Below, piece by piece: positions 16,636 to 25,576 of a stretch of 64,000 nucleotides of DNA (its first letter is position 1; each line of letters starts with the position of its first letter). Under the pieces are notes generated by a model, which did no database searches, was not told the DNA's origin, and saw only the letters and a program-made list of their open reading frames with translations. The position numbers and the translations under genes are program-made. The DNA is taken from NCBI RefSeq assembly GCF_905397285.1, contig NZ_CAJPUX010000010.1, positions 1 through 64,000 on the forward strand, read 5' to 3'. Source of the DNA: Cupriavidus plantarum (GTDB lineage Bacteria > Pseudomonadota > Gammaproteobacteria > Burkholderiales > Burkholderiaceae).

Positions 16636-16803
16636 ATGCTTGCCCGTCCTTCTCTCAAAACATTGCTCGCCTCGTTGCTCGTGACTGCGGCGCTGGCTGC
16701 CTGCGGTGGTGATGATTCGCCGTCCGCGCCGGCGAATCCGAGTCAGCCGAATCCGCCGACGACGGGGCAACCCGCGCCTTCCAAGAGCTGCGCGCCGGAT
16801 TGA
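16636..16803 (+). CDS. Very small secreted lipoprotein
   Basis: A 55-aa reading frame with a good lipoprotein signal: MLARPSLKTLLASLL, then VTAALAAC with the lipobox cysteine at residue 23. The rest is a Pro/Asn/Gly-rich tail ending KSCAPD. Mature length is about 33 aa. It lies 81 bp before the phospholipase gene on the same strand. No family is recognised. It could be a real micro-lipoprotein or a remnant of a longer one. Confidence 0.55.
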   Translation: MLARPSLKTLLASLLVTAALAACGGDDSPSAPANPSQPNPPTTGQPAPSKSCAPD

Positions 16804-16884
16804 TCTGATGGCGGACTACGGAAAACCGTACCCACCGCTGCGCTTCTCGCCCTCTCCCCGTAATTTCTCGTACGAGACCGAGCA

Positions 16885-19119
16885 ATGAATTCACGTCGTA
16901 ACTTTCTGAAGGCGGCCGCCGGTACTGGCTTGTCCGCCGCCGCGCTGGCCGCTTTTCCGCCGAGCATTCGCAAGGCGCTGGCCATTCCCGCCAATAACGC
17001 CACCGGCACGATCAAGGACGTTGAGCATGTCGTGATCCTGATGCAGGAGAACCGCTCCTTCGATCAGTACTTCGGCACGCTGCCTGGCGTTCGGGGGTTT
17101 GGGGATCGGATGACCATTCCGATGGTCAATGGGCGCAAGGTTTGGCAGCAGGCGCGGGCTAATGGCACGCTGGTCACGCCTTACTACCTCGACAGCACGG
17201 CCAATAACGCGCAGCGTGTTTCCGGGACGCCGCACTCGTGGGCCGACTCGCAGAATGCGTGGGATTCGGGACGCATGAGCAACTGGCCGCAGTACAAGAC
17301 GGACGCCTCCATGGGTTACTTCAAGGAGAAGGAGATTCCGTTTCACTTCGCGCTGGCGAATGCCTTTACCTTGTGCGATTCGTACCACTGTTCGATGCAT
17401 ACCGGCACCGATGCCAATCGGTCGTTCCATCTGACCGGTACCAACGGTCCGACGGCCCAGAACGTGTCGTATGTCGTCAACGAGTGGGACTACATCGATG
17501 GGCTACCGGCCTCCGCCAACACCGGCTACACGTGGAAGACCTACGCCGAGCGTCTCGAGGAAGCTGGCGTGAACTGGATCTGCTACCAGAACATGCCGGA
17601 CGAGTGGGGCGACAACATGCTCGGCGCGTTCCAGCAGTTTCGTCGGGCCAATCTGGCATCCGGCTATCCCGTGGCCAGTGGTGGGTCGCCGAATTCGCCT
17701 TATGCCAACACCGGGCAGGCGCTACCTTACAAGGCGTACGACGCTGCTACCGACAATCCCGGTAATCCGCTGTACAAGGGCATTGCCAATACGCTGCCGG
17801 GCACCACGCCGGACACGTATCTCGATGCGTTCAAGCGCGATATCGCTGCGGGCAAGCTGCCGCAGGTGAGCTGGGTCAGCGCGCCGTCGATCTATTGCGA
17901 ACACCCGGGGCCGTCGAGCCCTGTGCAGGGCGGCTGGTTCATTCAGGAGATTCTCGATGCCCTGACGGCGAACCCCGAGGTCTGGAGCAAGACCGTTCTG
18001 CTCGTTAACTACGACGAGAATGATGGCTACTTCGATCACGTGCCTTCGCCCTCGGCGCCGTCGCGCAATCCGGACAACACGCTCGCGGGCAAGTCGACGC
18101 TCTCCGCAGCCGACATGAAGTACGAGTACTACGACTTTCCCGCGCCGGATGGCAGCACGAACCAGCCCGCTCGCGATGGCAAGGTGTTCGGTCCCGGTCC
18201 GCGCGTGCCGATGTTCGTGATCTCGCCGTGGAGCCGCGGTGGCTGGGTCAACTCGCAGGTGTTCGATCACACCTCCGTGCTGCGATTCCTCGAGACGCGC
18301 TTTGGGGTGAAGGAGCCGAACATTTCGCCGTTCCGTCGTGCCGTCTGCGGGGATCTGACCAGCGCGTTCAACTTTGCTACGCCGAATGCTCAGTCGGTGC
18401 CGACGCTTGGCGGGCATAGCACGCGTAGTGCTGCCGATACCTTGCGTAACGCTCAGGCTGCGCTACCTGCCGTACCGGTGCCGGCGGATATGAAGCTGCC
18501 TCCGCAGCCTTCCGGTACGCGCCCTTCGCGGGCGTTGCCGTACGAGTTGCATACGACGGCGCATGCCAACAGCCTCGGGACCGTTGAGCTTGTGTTCGCC
18601 AACTCCGGCAAGCAGGGTGCGGTGTTCCACGTCTACGATCGGCTCAATCTGTCTCGGCTGCCGCGTCGCTATGTGGTGGAGGCGGGCAAGACGCTGGCCG
18701 ATACGTGGAATGCGCGCGCTGACAACCTTGGGATGTATGACCTTTGGGTGTTGGGGCCTAACGGTTACCACCGTCACTTCAAGGGCGATCTGAATCGTGT
18801 CGTCGCGAAGGTTGGGCCCGAGATTCGGGTCTGCTATGACACCAATGGCGATGTGTATGTCGACCTGAAGAATGGTGGCACGGTGGCTTGCACATTTACC
18901 GTTGCCCCCCTGGCTTATCGCAACGAGGGGCCGATGCAGGTGGTGGTCGCGCCTGGTGCGGTGGTGACGCGGCAGTGGTCGCTGGCGGACAGCGGGCACT
19001 GGTATGACTTTGCTGTGCTCTGCGATAGCGATGCGGCGTTCTATCGGCGGTTCGCTGGGCGGGTGGAGAATGGGCAGGATACGGTGAGTGATCCGGCGAT
19101 GGGGAATGTTTCGGCTTGA
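16885..19119 (+). CDS. Phosphocholine-specific phospholipase C (PlcH/PlcN family)
   Basis: A 744-aa extracellular or periplasmic enzyme that would hydrolyse phosphatidylcholine or sphingomyelin to release phosphocholine. The N-terminus is a clear Tat signal (SRRNFLKAAAGTG, Arg4-Arg5). The alkaline-phosphatase-like catalytic domain (about 45-500) shows MQENRSFDQYFGTLPGVRGF and NYDENDGYFDHV. Two C-terminal DUF756-type beta domains follow (about 535-735). Length matches the 690-730 aa of Pseudomonas PlcH/PlcN. Whether it is haemolytic cannot be told from sequence. No PlcR-type chaperone gene follows. Confidence 0.94.
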   Translation: MNSRRNFLKAAAGTGLSAAALAAFPPSIRKALAIPANNATGTIKDVEHVVILMQENRSFDQYFGTLPGVRGFGDRMTIPMVNGRKVWQQARANGTLVTPYYLDSTANNAQRVSGTPHSWADSQNAWDSGRMSNWPQYKTDASMGYFKEKEIPFHFALANAFTLCDSYHCSMHTGTDANRSFHLTGTNGPTAQNVSYVVNEWDYIDGLPASANTGYTWKTYAERLEEAGVNWICYQNMPDEWGDNMLGAFQQFRRANLASGYPVASGGSPNSPYANTGQALPYKAYDAATDNPGNPLYKGIANTLPGTTPDTYLDAFKRDIAAGKLPQVSWVSAPSIYCEHPGPSSPVQGGWFIQEILDALTANPEVWSKTVLLVNYDENDGYFDHVPSPSAPSRNPDNTLAGKSTLSAADMKYEYYDFPAPDGSTNQPARDGKVFGPGPRVPMFVISPWSRGGWVNSQVFDHTSVLRFLETRFGVKEPNISPFRRAVCGDLTSAFNFATPNAQSVPTLGGHSTRSAADTLRNAQAALPAVPVPADMKLPPQPSGTRPSRALPYELHTTAHANSLGTVELVFANSGKQGAVFHVYDRLNLSRLPRRYVVEAGKTLADTWNARADNLGMYDLWVLGPNGYHRHFKGDLNRVVAKVGPEIRVCYDTNGDVYVDLKNGGTVACTFTVAPLAYRNEGPMQVVVAPGAVVTRQWSLADSGHWYDFAVLCDSDAAFYRRFAGRVENGQDTVSDPAMGNVSA

Positions 19120-19149
19120 TTGGGCCGCGCCCTTTCCCCGCTGAGAGGG

Positions 19150-19232
19150 CCCTCTCCCCGAGGGAGAGGGGAGAAAACAATAGGCTTCACTTTCACCCTC
19201 TCCCCCGGCCCCTCTCCCTCAAGGGAGAGGGG
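19150..19232. repeat. Two palindromic GGGAGAGGG repeats
   Basis: Two near-identical hairpins lie between phospholipase C and the HAD gene. One is CCCTCTCCC-3-GGGAGAGGG (19150-19170); the other is CCCCTCTCCC-4-GGGAGAGGGG (19209-19232). A degenerate third (GCGCCTCTC...GAGAGGGCGC) is near 19356. They resemble dispersed intergenic palindromes common in this group and may also end transcription from both convergent genes. Confidence 0.7.
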
Positions 19233-19385
19233 AGAGAACCATTGGTGAGTAGAGCGGGCCTCGGACTCGTGTCACCGCGCGGGGGAGAAAGCGGCGAGAG
19301 ACCCCTCCCCCCGGCTTCCCTCCCCAAGGCACCGACGGAACGATCATCGGGTCGGCGCCTCTCCCGCGAGAGGGCGCAAGCAGAC

Positions 19386-20105
19386 CTATTGCTCTTCCAA
19401 CGCCCGGCATAGTGCCGTGAGGTCGGACACGATCAGGTGCGGGGCCGGTGTCGTCCTTTCCCACTTCGCGGGCTCGGCCGTAGCGCCGACTTCGCCGCGT
19501 ACCACCCATGCCGCATGCATGCCCGCGCTCATCGCGCCGACGACATCCAGGTCCGCGTCGTCGCCGACATGCAGGATGCGTTCGGGCGCCACGCCGACCG
19601 CTTCCGCCGCGGCGTGGAAGATCGCGGCGTCGGGTTTGCCGCTGCCGAAGGTTTGCGCGCTGAACGCGGCCTTGAAGTATTCGTGGCCGCCGGTGACCTG
19701 CAGATTGGCGTTGCCGTTCGAGATCGCCACCAGCGGATACCTCGCACTCAGCCATTGCAGCGCGGGCATCGCGTCCTCGTAGAACGCCACTCGTTGGCGG
19801 GCGGCGAAGAAGATGTCATACGCCGCCTCCGCCATGGCGATGTCTTCCTCCGCGTGCTCCAACGCCCAGCGGATCGAGCCCAGTCGCAACGCGCGCATGT
19901 CATGCGCGAGGTCGGGGCGTTCCTCCTGAAATCGGATACGTAATTCACGCAGCGACTGCGGCGTCGTCAGCGTGCGGGCCGTGCCCGGGGCGTTCGTGAT
20001 CAGCCAGTCGTGGAGCGCCTGCTCCGCGGCGAGGACGGCTGGCAGGAAGGGCCACAGCGTGTCGTCGAGGTCGAGGGAGATGGCGGCGATGTGTTTCAGG
20101 GACAT
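19386..20105 (-). CDS. HAD-superfamily hydrolase (YigB-like)
   Basis: A 239-aa haloacid dehalogenase-type phosphatase. Motif I is SLDLDDTLW (9-17), motif II lies in VAISNGNANL, motif III is the Lys in FGSGKPDAAIF, and motif IV is HVGDDADLDVVGA. A helical cap sits between motifs I and II. The closest functional relatives are FMN/sugar phosphatases of the YigB type. The start at 20105 (MSLKHIAA) was chosen because the fold begins there; longer in-frame sequence upstream is not protein-like. It is convergent with phospholipase C. Confidence 0.9.
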   Translation of the reverse strand: MSLKHIAAISLDLDDTLWPFLPAVLAAEQALHDWLITNAPGTARTLTTPQSLRELRIRFQEERPDLAHDMRALRLGSIRWALEHAEEDIAMAEAAYDIFFAARQRVAFYEDAMPALQWLSARYPLVAISNGNANLQVTGGHEYFKAAFSAQTFGSGKPDAAIFHAAAEAVGVAPERILHVGDDADLDVVGAMSAGMHAAWVVRGEVGATAEPAKWERTTPAPHLIVSDLTALCRALEEQ

Positions 20106-20187
20106 GGGGCAGTCGGCGCCGGTAAGCACGGCACCGTGGTGTGAAGCGAACAGGCAATCGCGAGTGTAAACGTTTGAGCGATACCCG

Positions 20188-20439
20188 ATGGAAAGGCCGC
20201 CCGGGCTCCCCGGAGGGGTTGCACGTCTCACCATTGCACAGAAGCTCGGGTACGGCCTCGAGACGAACCTGCCCCGTAAGCCGATCGAGGACGTGCCGTC
20301 GCACAAGCGCGCTCAGTATCGGCGGCGCTATGCGTTGGAACAGGAGCTGGAAGATTCGGTGCGAGAAGTGCTTGTTACGTCTGGTTACATTGAGAAGACG
20401 CACGTTGTTGCATTCTCGCCGCAACGCGCCGCGGCTTAA
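20188..20439 (+). CDS. Possible small hypothetical protein
   Basis: An 83-codon frame in the 465-bp gap between the HAD gene and the GH114 gene. The C-terminal two thirds look helical and charged (HKRAQYRRRYALEQELEDSV). No family is recognised and the ribosome site is poor. Nothing else is seen in 20106-20187 or 20440-20570. Confidence 0.3.
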   Translation: MERPPGLPGGVARLTIAQKLGYGLETNLPRKPIEDVPSHKRAQYRRRYALEQELEDSVREVLVTSGYIEKTHVVAFSPQRAAA

Positions 20440-20570
20440 GTTCGCTGCCGCACATTCCGTAAGACGTCCAATACATAATCGATCCCCAAATACATTGACG
20501 ACCCGGCCCGCGATCCGTGCGGACGACAGGACGGGCACTCACTATTCGGGGCTGTTACTGAAGGGGCGTT

Positions 20571-21548
20571 ATGTTTGGCAAATTGGCAAGCCAGGCCTTC
20601 GTGTGCCTGCTGGGAGCGAGCGTCAGCACCGCGCTGACCGCGTGCGGGGGTGGCGGGGATGACAACGGCGGATCGACGGTGCGCGTGAGCGACAGCTCGG
20701 CGGGAACGTCCGGGACGACGTCCGGCACAACCAGCGGCCGTGGCAATACGGGTAACGGGACGAGCGGCACCGCCAACACCGGTAATACCGCCAACACCGG
20801 TAACGCCGGCACGCAGCCCACGACCTCGCGCTGGGCGCCGCAGCTCGGCGATACGTGGCAGCTGCAATTACAGGGCACCGCGAACATCAACTACAACGCG
20901 GCCGTGTTCGACGTCGATATGTACGACACGCCGCAGGCGACCATCAATCTGCTCAAGTCGCAGGGCAAGCGCGTCGTGTGCTATTTCTCCGCGGGCAGCA
21001 GCGAGAACTGGCGTGCGGATTTCTCGCAGTTCCAGCCGAGCGACATGGGCAATGGTCTCTCGGGCTGGCCCGGCGAGCGTTGGCTCGATACGCGCTCGGC
21101 GAACGTGCGCGCGATCATGGCGGCGCGGATGGATATGGCGAAGGCCAAGGGTTGCGATGGTGTCGATACGGACAACGTCGATGGCTATACCAACAACACG
21201 GGCCTGCCGCTGACGGCCGCGACGCAGCTCGACTACAACCGCTATCTGGCCGCGCAGGCCCATGCGCGCGGCATGGCCATCGGGCTCAAGAACGACGTGG
21301 ACCAGGTCTCGCAGCTCGCGTCCGACTTCGATTTCGCGGTCAACGAGCAGTGCTTCCAGTACAACGAGTGCGGGGTGTATGCCGCGTTCACCACGCAGGG
21401 CAAGCCGGTGTTTCAGGTGGAGTACGACACGAAGTACAAGGTCGATGCGACGCGCGCGGCGTTGTGCTCCTCGGCGCGGGCGCTGAATCTGCGGACGCTG
21501 GTGCTGCCGCTGAACCTCGACGACGCCTACCGCTACAGCTGCGACTGA
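20571..21548 (+). CDS. GH114 endo-alpha-1,4-polygalactosaminidase-like lipoprotein
   Basis: A 325-aa predicted lipoprotein with a GH114 (spherulin-4-like) TIM-barrel domain. Family members cleave alpha-1,4-galactosamine polymers. The signal ends in the lipobox STALTAC (Cys25), then comes a low-complexity Gly/Thr/Asn linker (about 26-85) with repeated TGN units. The catalytic domain (about 88-325) shows FDVDMYDTP, VVCYFSAGSSENWR, GCDGVDTDNVDGY, AIGLKND and NEQCFQYNEC, all typical of GH114. The last 16 bp overlap the convergent metallopeptidase gene. A role in exopolysaccharide turnover is inference. Confidence 0.9.
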   Translation: MFGKLASQAFVCLLGASVSTALTACGGGGDDNGGSTVRVSDSSAGTSGTTSGTTSGRGNTGNGTSGTANTGNTANTGNAGTQPTTSRWAPQLGDTWQLQLQGTANINYNAAVFDVDMYDTPQATINLLKSQGKRVVCYFSAGSSENWRADFSQFQPSDMGNGLSGWPGERWLDTRSANVRAIMAARMDMAKAKGCDGVDTDNVDGYTNNTGLPLTAATQLDYNRYLAAQAHARGMAIGLKNDVDQVSQLASDFDFAVNEQCFQYNECGVYAAFTTQGKPVFQVEYDTKYKVDATRAALCSSARALNLRTLVLPLNLDDAYRYSCD

Positions 21549-22099
21549 GCGGGTGAGGGCGTTGCGTCCTTGCTCTGCGCCGCTTCGAGTTCGCGCCACG
21601 CCAGATACAGGCGGGTGTCGAACTCGAGCTGATGGTATTGCGGCTCCATGTGCTCGCAGAGCCGATAGAACGCCTTGTTGTGATCGCTCTCCTTCAGATG
21701 AGCGAGTTCATGCACGACGATCATGCGCAGAAACTCCGGCGGCGCGTCCTTGAACAGCGACGCGACGCGGATCTCCTTCTTGGCCTTGAGCTTCCCACCC
21801 TGCACGCGAGAGATCGCGGTATGCAGCCCCAGCGCATGCTGCGCGGTATCGAGCCGCGCGTCGTAGCCGACCTTGTGCAGAGGCGGCGCGCTGCGCAGAT
21901 ATTCCTGCTTGAGCTCGGTGGTGTAGTCGTAGAGCGCGCGGTCCGTCTGCACCGTATGCCGCTGGGGATACCGCCGCGCGATATGCTCGCCGAGCTTACC
22001 GGCGGCCGCCATCGCGCGCACCTGGTCGAGCACGTTCGCGGGATATCCCCCGAGAAAACGCATCGGATCCTTCGCGGCAGGGCGCCAGACTTCAGTCAC
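21533..22099 (-). CDS. YgjP-like (M48/DUF45) zinc metallopeptidase domain protein
   Basis: A 188-aa protein of the YgjP/DUF45 group. The zincin motif is VVHELAHLKESDH (His130-Glu131-x2-His134) with a further His140 and the conserved C-terminal HQLEFDTRLYLAWREL. Members are annotated either as metal-dependent hydrolases or putative peptidases; the substrate is unknown. It overlaps the 3' end of the GH114 gene tail to tail and lies 10 bp after the zinc-ribbon gene, with which it may be co-transcribed. Confidence 0.88.
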   Translation of the reverse strand: MTEVWRPAAKDPMRFLGGYPANVLDQVRAMAAAGKLGEHIARRYPQRHTVQTDRALYDYTTELKQEYLRSAPPLHKVGYDARLDTAQHALGLHTAISRVQGGKLKAKKEIRVASLFKDAPPEFLRMIVVHELAHLKESDHNKAFYRLCEHMEPQYHQLEFDTRLYLAWRELEAAQSKDATPSPAQSQL

Positions 22100-22109
22100 C
22101 GGCCGATGC

Positions 22110-22331
22110 TCAATGGTGGTGGTGATGGTGGTGCATCCAGCTATTGTCGAGCGAGTTCACGAATGACTCGACGGCGTCCTTGTCGCCCGTGGCATGGCGC
22201 ATCATCTCGCCGCACTTGCAGAACCCCTGATAGGGCGTGATATGCGAGCAGGCGGAGGTCTTTTGCAGATAGAGGGTGACGGGCTTCGTGCACTTCTTGC
22301 ACTTGAACTTCAGGGTCAGGGCGGGCTTCAT
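22110..22331 (-). CDS. Small zinc-ribbon-like protein with natural His7 tail
   Basis: A 73-aa protein. The N-terminal half has paired cysteines that could form a zinc ribbon (FKCKKCTKP ... SACSH ... FCKCGEMM). It ends with SWM followed by seven consecutive histidines directly before the stop. The start at 22331 ([11 protein letters not shown]) gives a compact protein; upstream sequence is not protein-like. Function is unknown; metal handling is suggested by the Cys and His content only. It is divergent from ettA with 134 bp between starts. Confidence 0.75.
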   Translation of the reverse strand: MKPALTLKFKCKKCTKPVTLYLQKTSACSHITPYQGFCKCGEMMRHATGDKDAVESFVNSLDNSWMHHHHHHH

Positions 22332-22465
22332 TGGGCGTGTCGTGGCTATGCGGATCGGAATCCGAGGGCCGTATTGTAATGGGGCCGGGCGATCGCCGAT
22401 GCAAGGGCGCTTCACGGTCCGCCTGCTACACTTCGCCCATTGCAATTCCACCCAATACCGCTGCC

Positions 22466-24133
<1,668 letters not shown>

Positions 24134-24164
24134 TGGCGCATTGATGGCGCATCACGGTGCGCGC

Positions 24165-25307
24165 TCAGGCTGCAACGAGCCGCACCCTGGTGATCTCCGA
24201 TGGGGCGCCGAATCGTTTCGGCGGTCCCCAGTATCCGGTGCCCCGGCTGACGTAGATCCACATCCGCTCATGCCGCCGCAGACCGTGCACATACGGCTGC
24301 TGCATCGGCACGAACAAATTCCATGGCCAGAACTGGCCGCCATGCGTGTGTCCCGATAGTTGCAGGTCGAACCCCGCGGCCGCCGCTGCCGGCGCGCTGC
24401 GCGGCTGATGGGCCAGCAGCACGCGCACCGCCGCGTTGACCGGCGCCCCCGCCAGCGCGCGTACGGGGTCGCTGCGATGGCTCGGGATAAAACTCCCCGC
24501 CGTGAAATCCGTCACACCACCGAGCACCAGCGACGCGCCGTCGCGTTCCACCACCACATGCTCGTTCAGCAGGACGCGCAGGCCGATGCGCCGCAACTCC
24601 TCGATCCATGCTTCCGCCCCCGCGTAGTACTCGTGATTGCCAGTGACCACGAAGGTGCCGTGACGCGACGCCAGCCGTCCGAGCGGCGCCGTGTGTCGAG
24701 ACAGGTCGCGCACGCTGCCATCGACGAGGTCCCCCGTAATGGCCACGGCATCCGCATCGAGGCTGTTTACGCGATCGACGATGCGGTCGATGTACGGGCC
24801 CTTGATCGTCGGCCCCACGTGGATGTCGCTGATCTGCGCGATGGTGAAGCCGTTGAACGCGGCGGGCAGTCCGGCCACGGGCACGTCGACCTCGACCACC
24901 TTTGCCACGCCACGCGCATTGAAGAACCCGATCGCGCTGACGACGAACGCCAGTACGGGCGGCACGACCGCGCTGGTCGCGACGAGCGAAGGTGTATGCC
25001 AGCCGGCCAGCATCGCCACGAGCAGGAAGATGTCGCGCAGGAACGTGAGCACCAGTAGCGACGAGAACAAGCCCATCGCCGACATGCCGATCCAGCTGAT
25101 ACGGTCCGCCCAGGGCGGCTCGTAGCGGCGCGCGCGCATGCCGGCGGGTACCAGCAGCGCGGAGATCGCGAGGAAGATCGCAAATGCGATCTTGATGGCC
25201 ATCGCGCCGGGCAGGTCCGGCACGAGCCGGACACCGATATAGGTGTGGAGCAGGATCGGGGTCAGCGCGGAGAACAGAATCGCGCGGCGCGGACGCATGG
25301 AACTCAT
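24165..25307 (-). CDS. Membrane-bound metallophosphoesterase (YkuE/YaeI-like)
   Basis: A 380-aa protein with about four N-terminal membrane helices (9-28, 36-57, 70-103, 110-130) and a C-terminal calcineurin-like phosphoesterase domain. Metal-site motifs are SDIHVG (160-165), TGDLVDG (191-197), TGNHEYY (about 221), LAHQPR and LSGHTHGGQFWPW. Relatives of this type act on UDP-diacylglucosamine or other phospho-lipids; the substrate here is not determined. It is convergent with ettA. Confidence 0.9.
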   Translation of the reverse strand: MSSMRPRRAILFSALTPILLHTYIGVRLVPDLPGAMAIKIAFAIFLAISALLVPAGMRARRYEPPWADRISWIGMSAMGLFSSLLVLTFLRDIFLLVAMLAGWHTPSLVATSAVVPPVLAFVVSAIGFFNARGVAKVVEVDVPVAGLPAAFNGFTIAQISDIHVGPTIKGPYIDRIVDRVNSLDADAVAITGDLVDGSVRDLSRHTAPLGRLASRHGTFVVTGNHEYYAGAEAWIEELRRIGLRVLLNEHVVVERDGASLVLGGVTDFTAGSFIPSHRSDPVRALAGAPVNAAVRVLLAHQPRSAPAAAAAGFDLQLSGHTHGGQFWPWNLFVPMQQPYVHGLRRHERMWIYVSRGTGYWGPPKRFGAPSEITRVRLVAA

Positions 25308-25576
25308 GGTGTTTCCACGGGAGGAGACATCTCGCTGAAATGAGGCCGGATGTGGAGGGCTTCAAGGGGTGTGTGCGCGGCGTGTGCGATGTCGCTCGGC
25401 GCGCACTTCGGTGTGCACCGGTTTGGCGCGGAAGCGAGCTGAGGGAACGGCGGGTAAGCGTGGGAAAGCGAGGCGATGTGCGGAAATTCCGATGGGATCT
25501 GAAGTTTTTTATGCGGGATTGTTCCGGAATGCGCGCTAATTTAGAGTGAAGCACCGTTCATGGAGCGCGAACCCGT

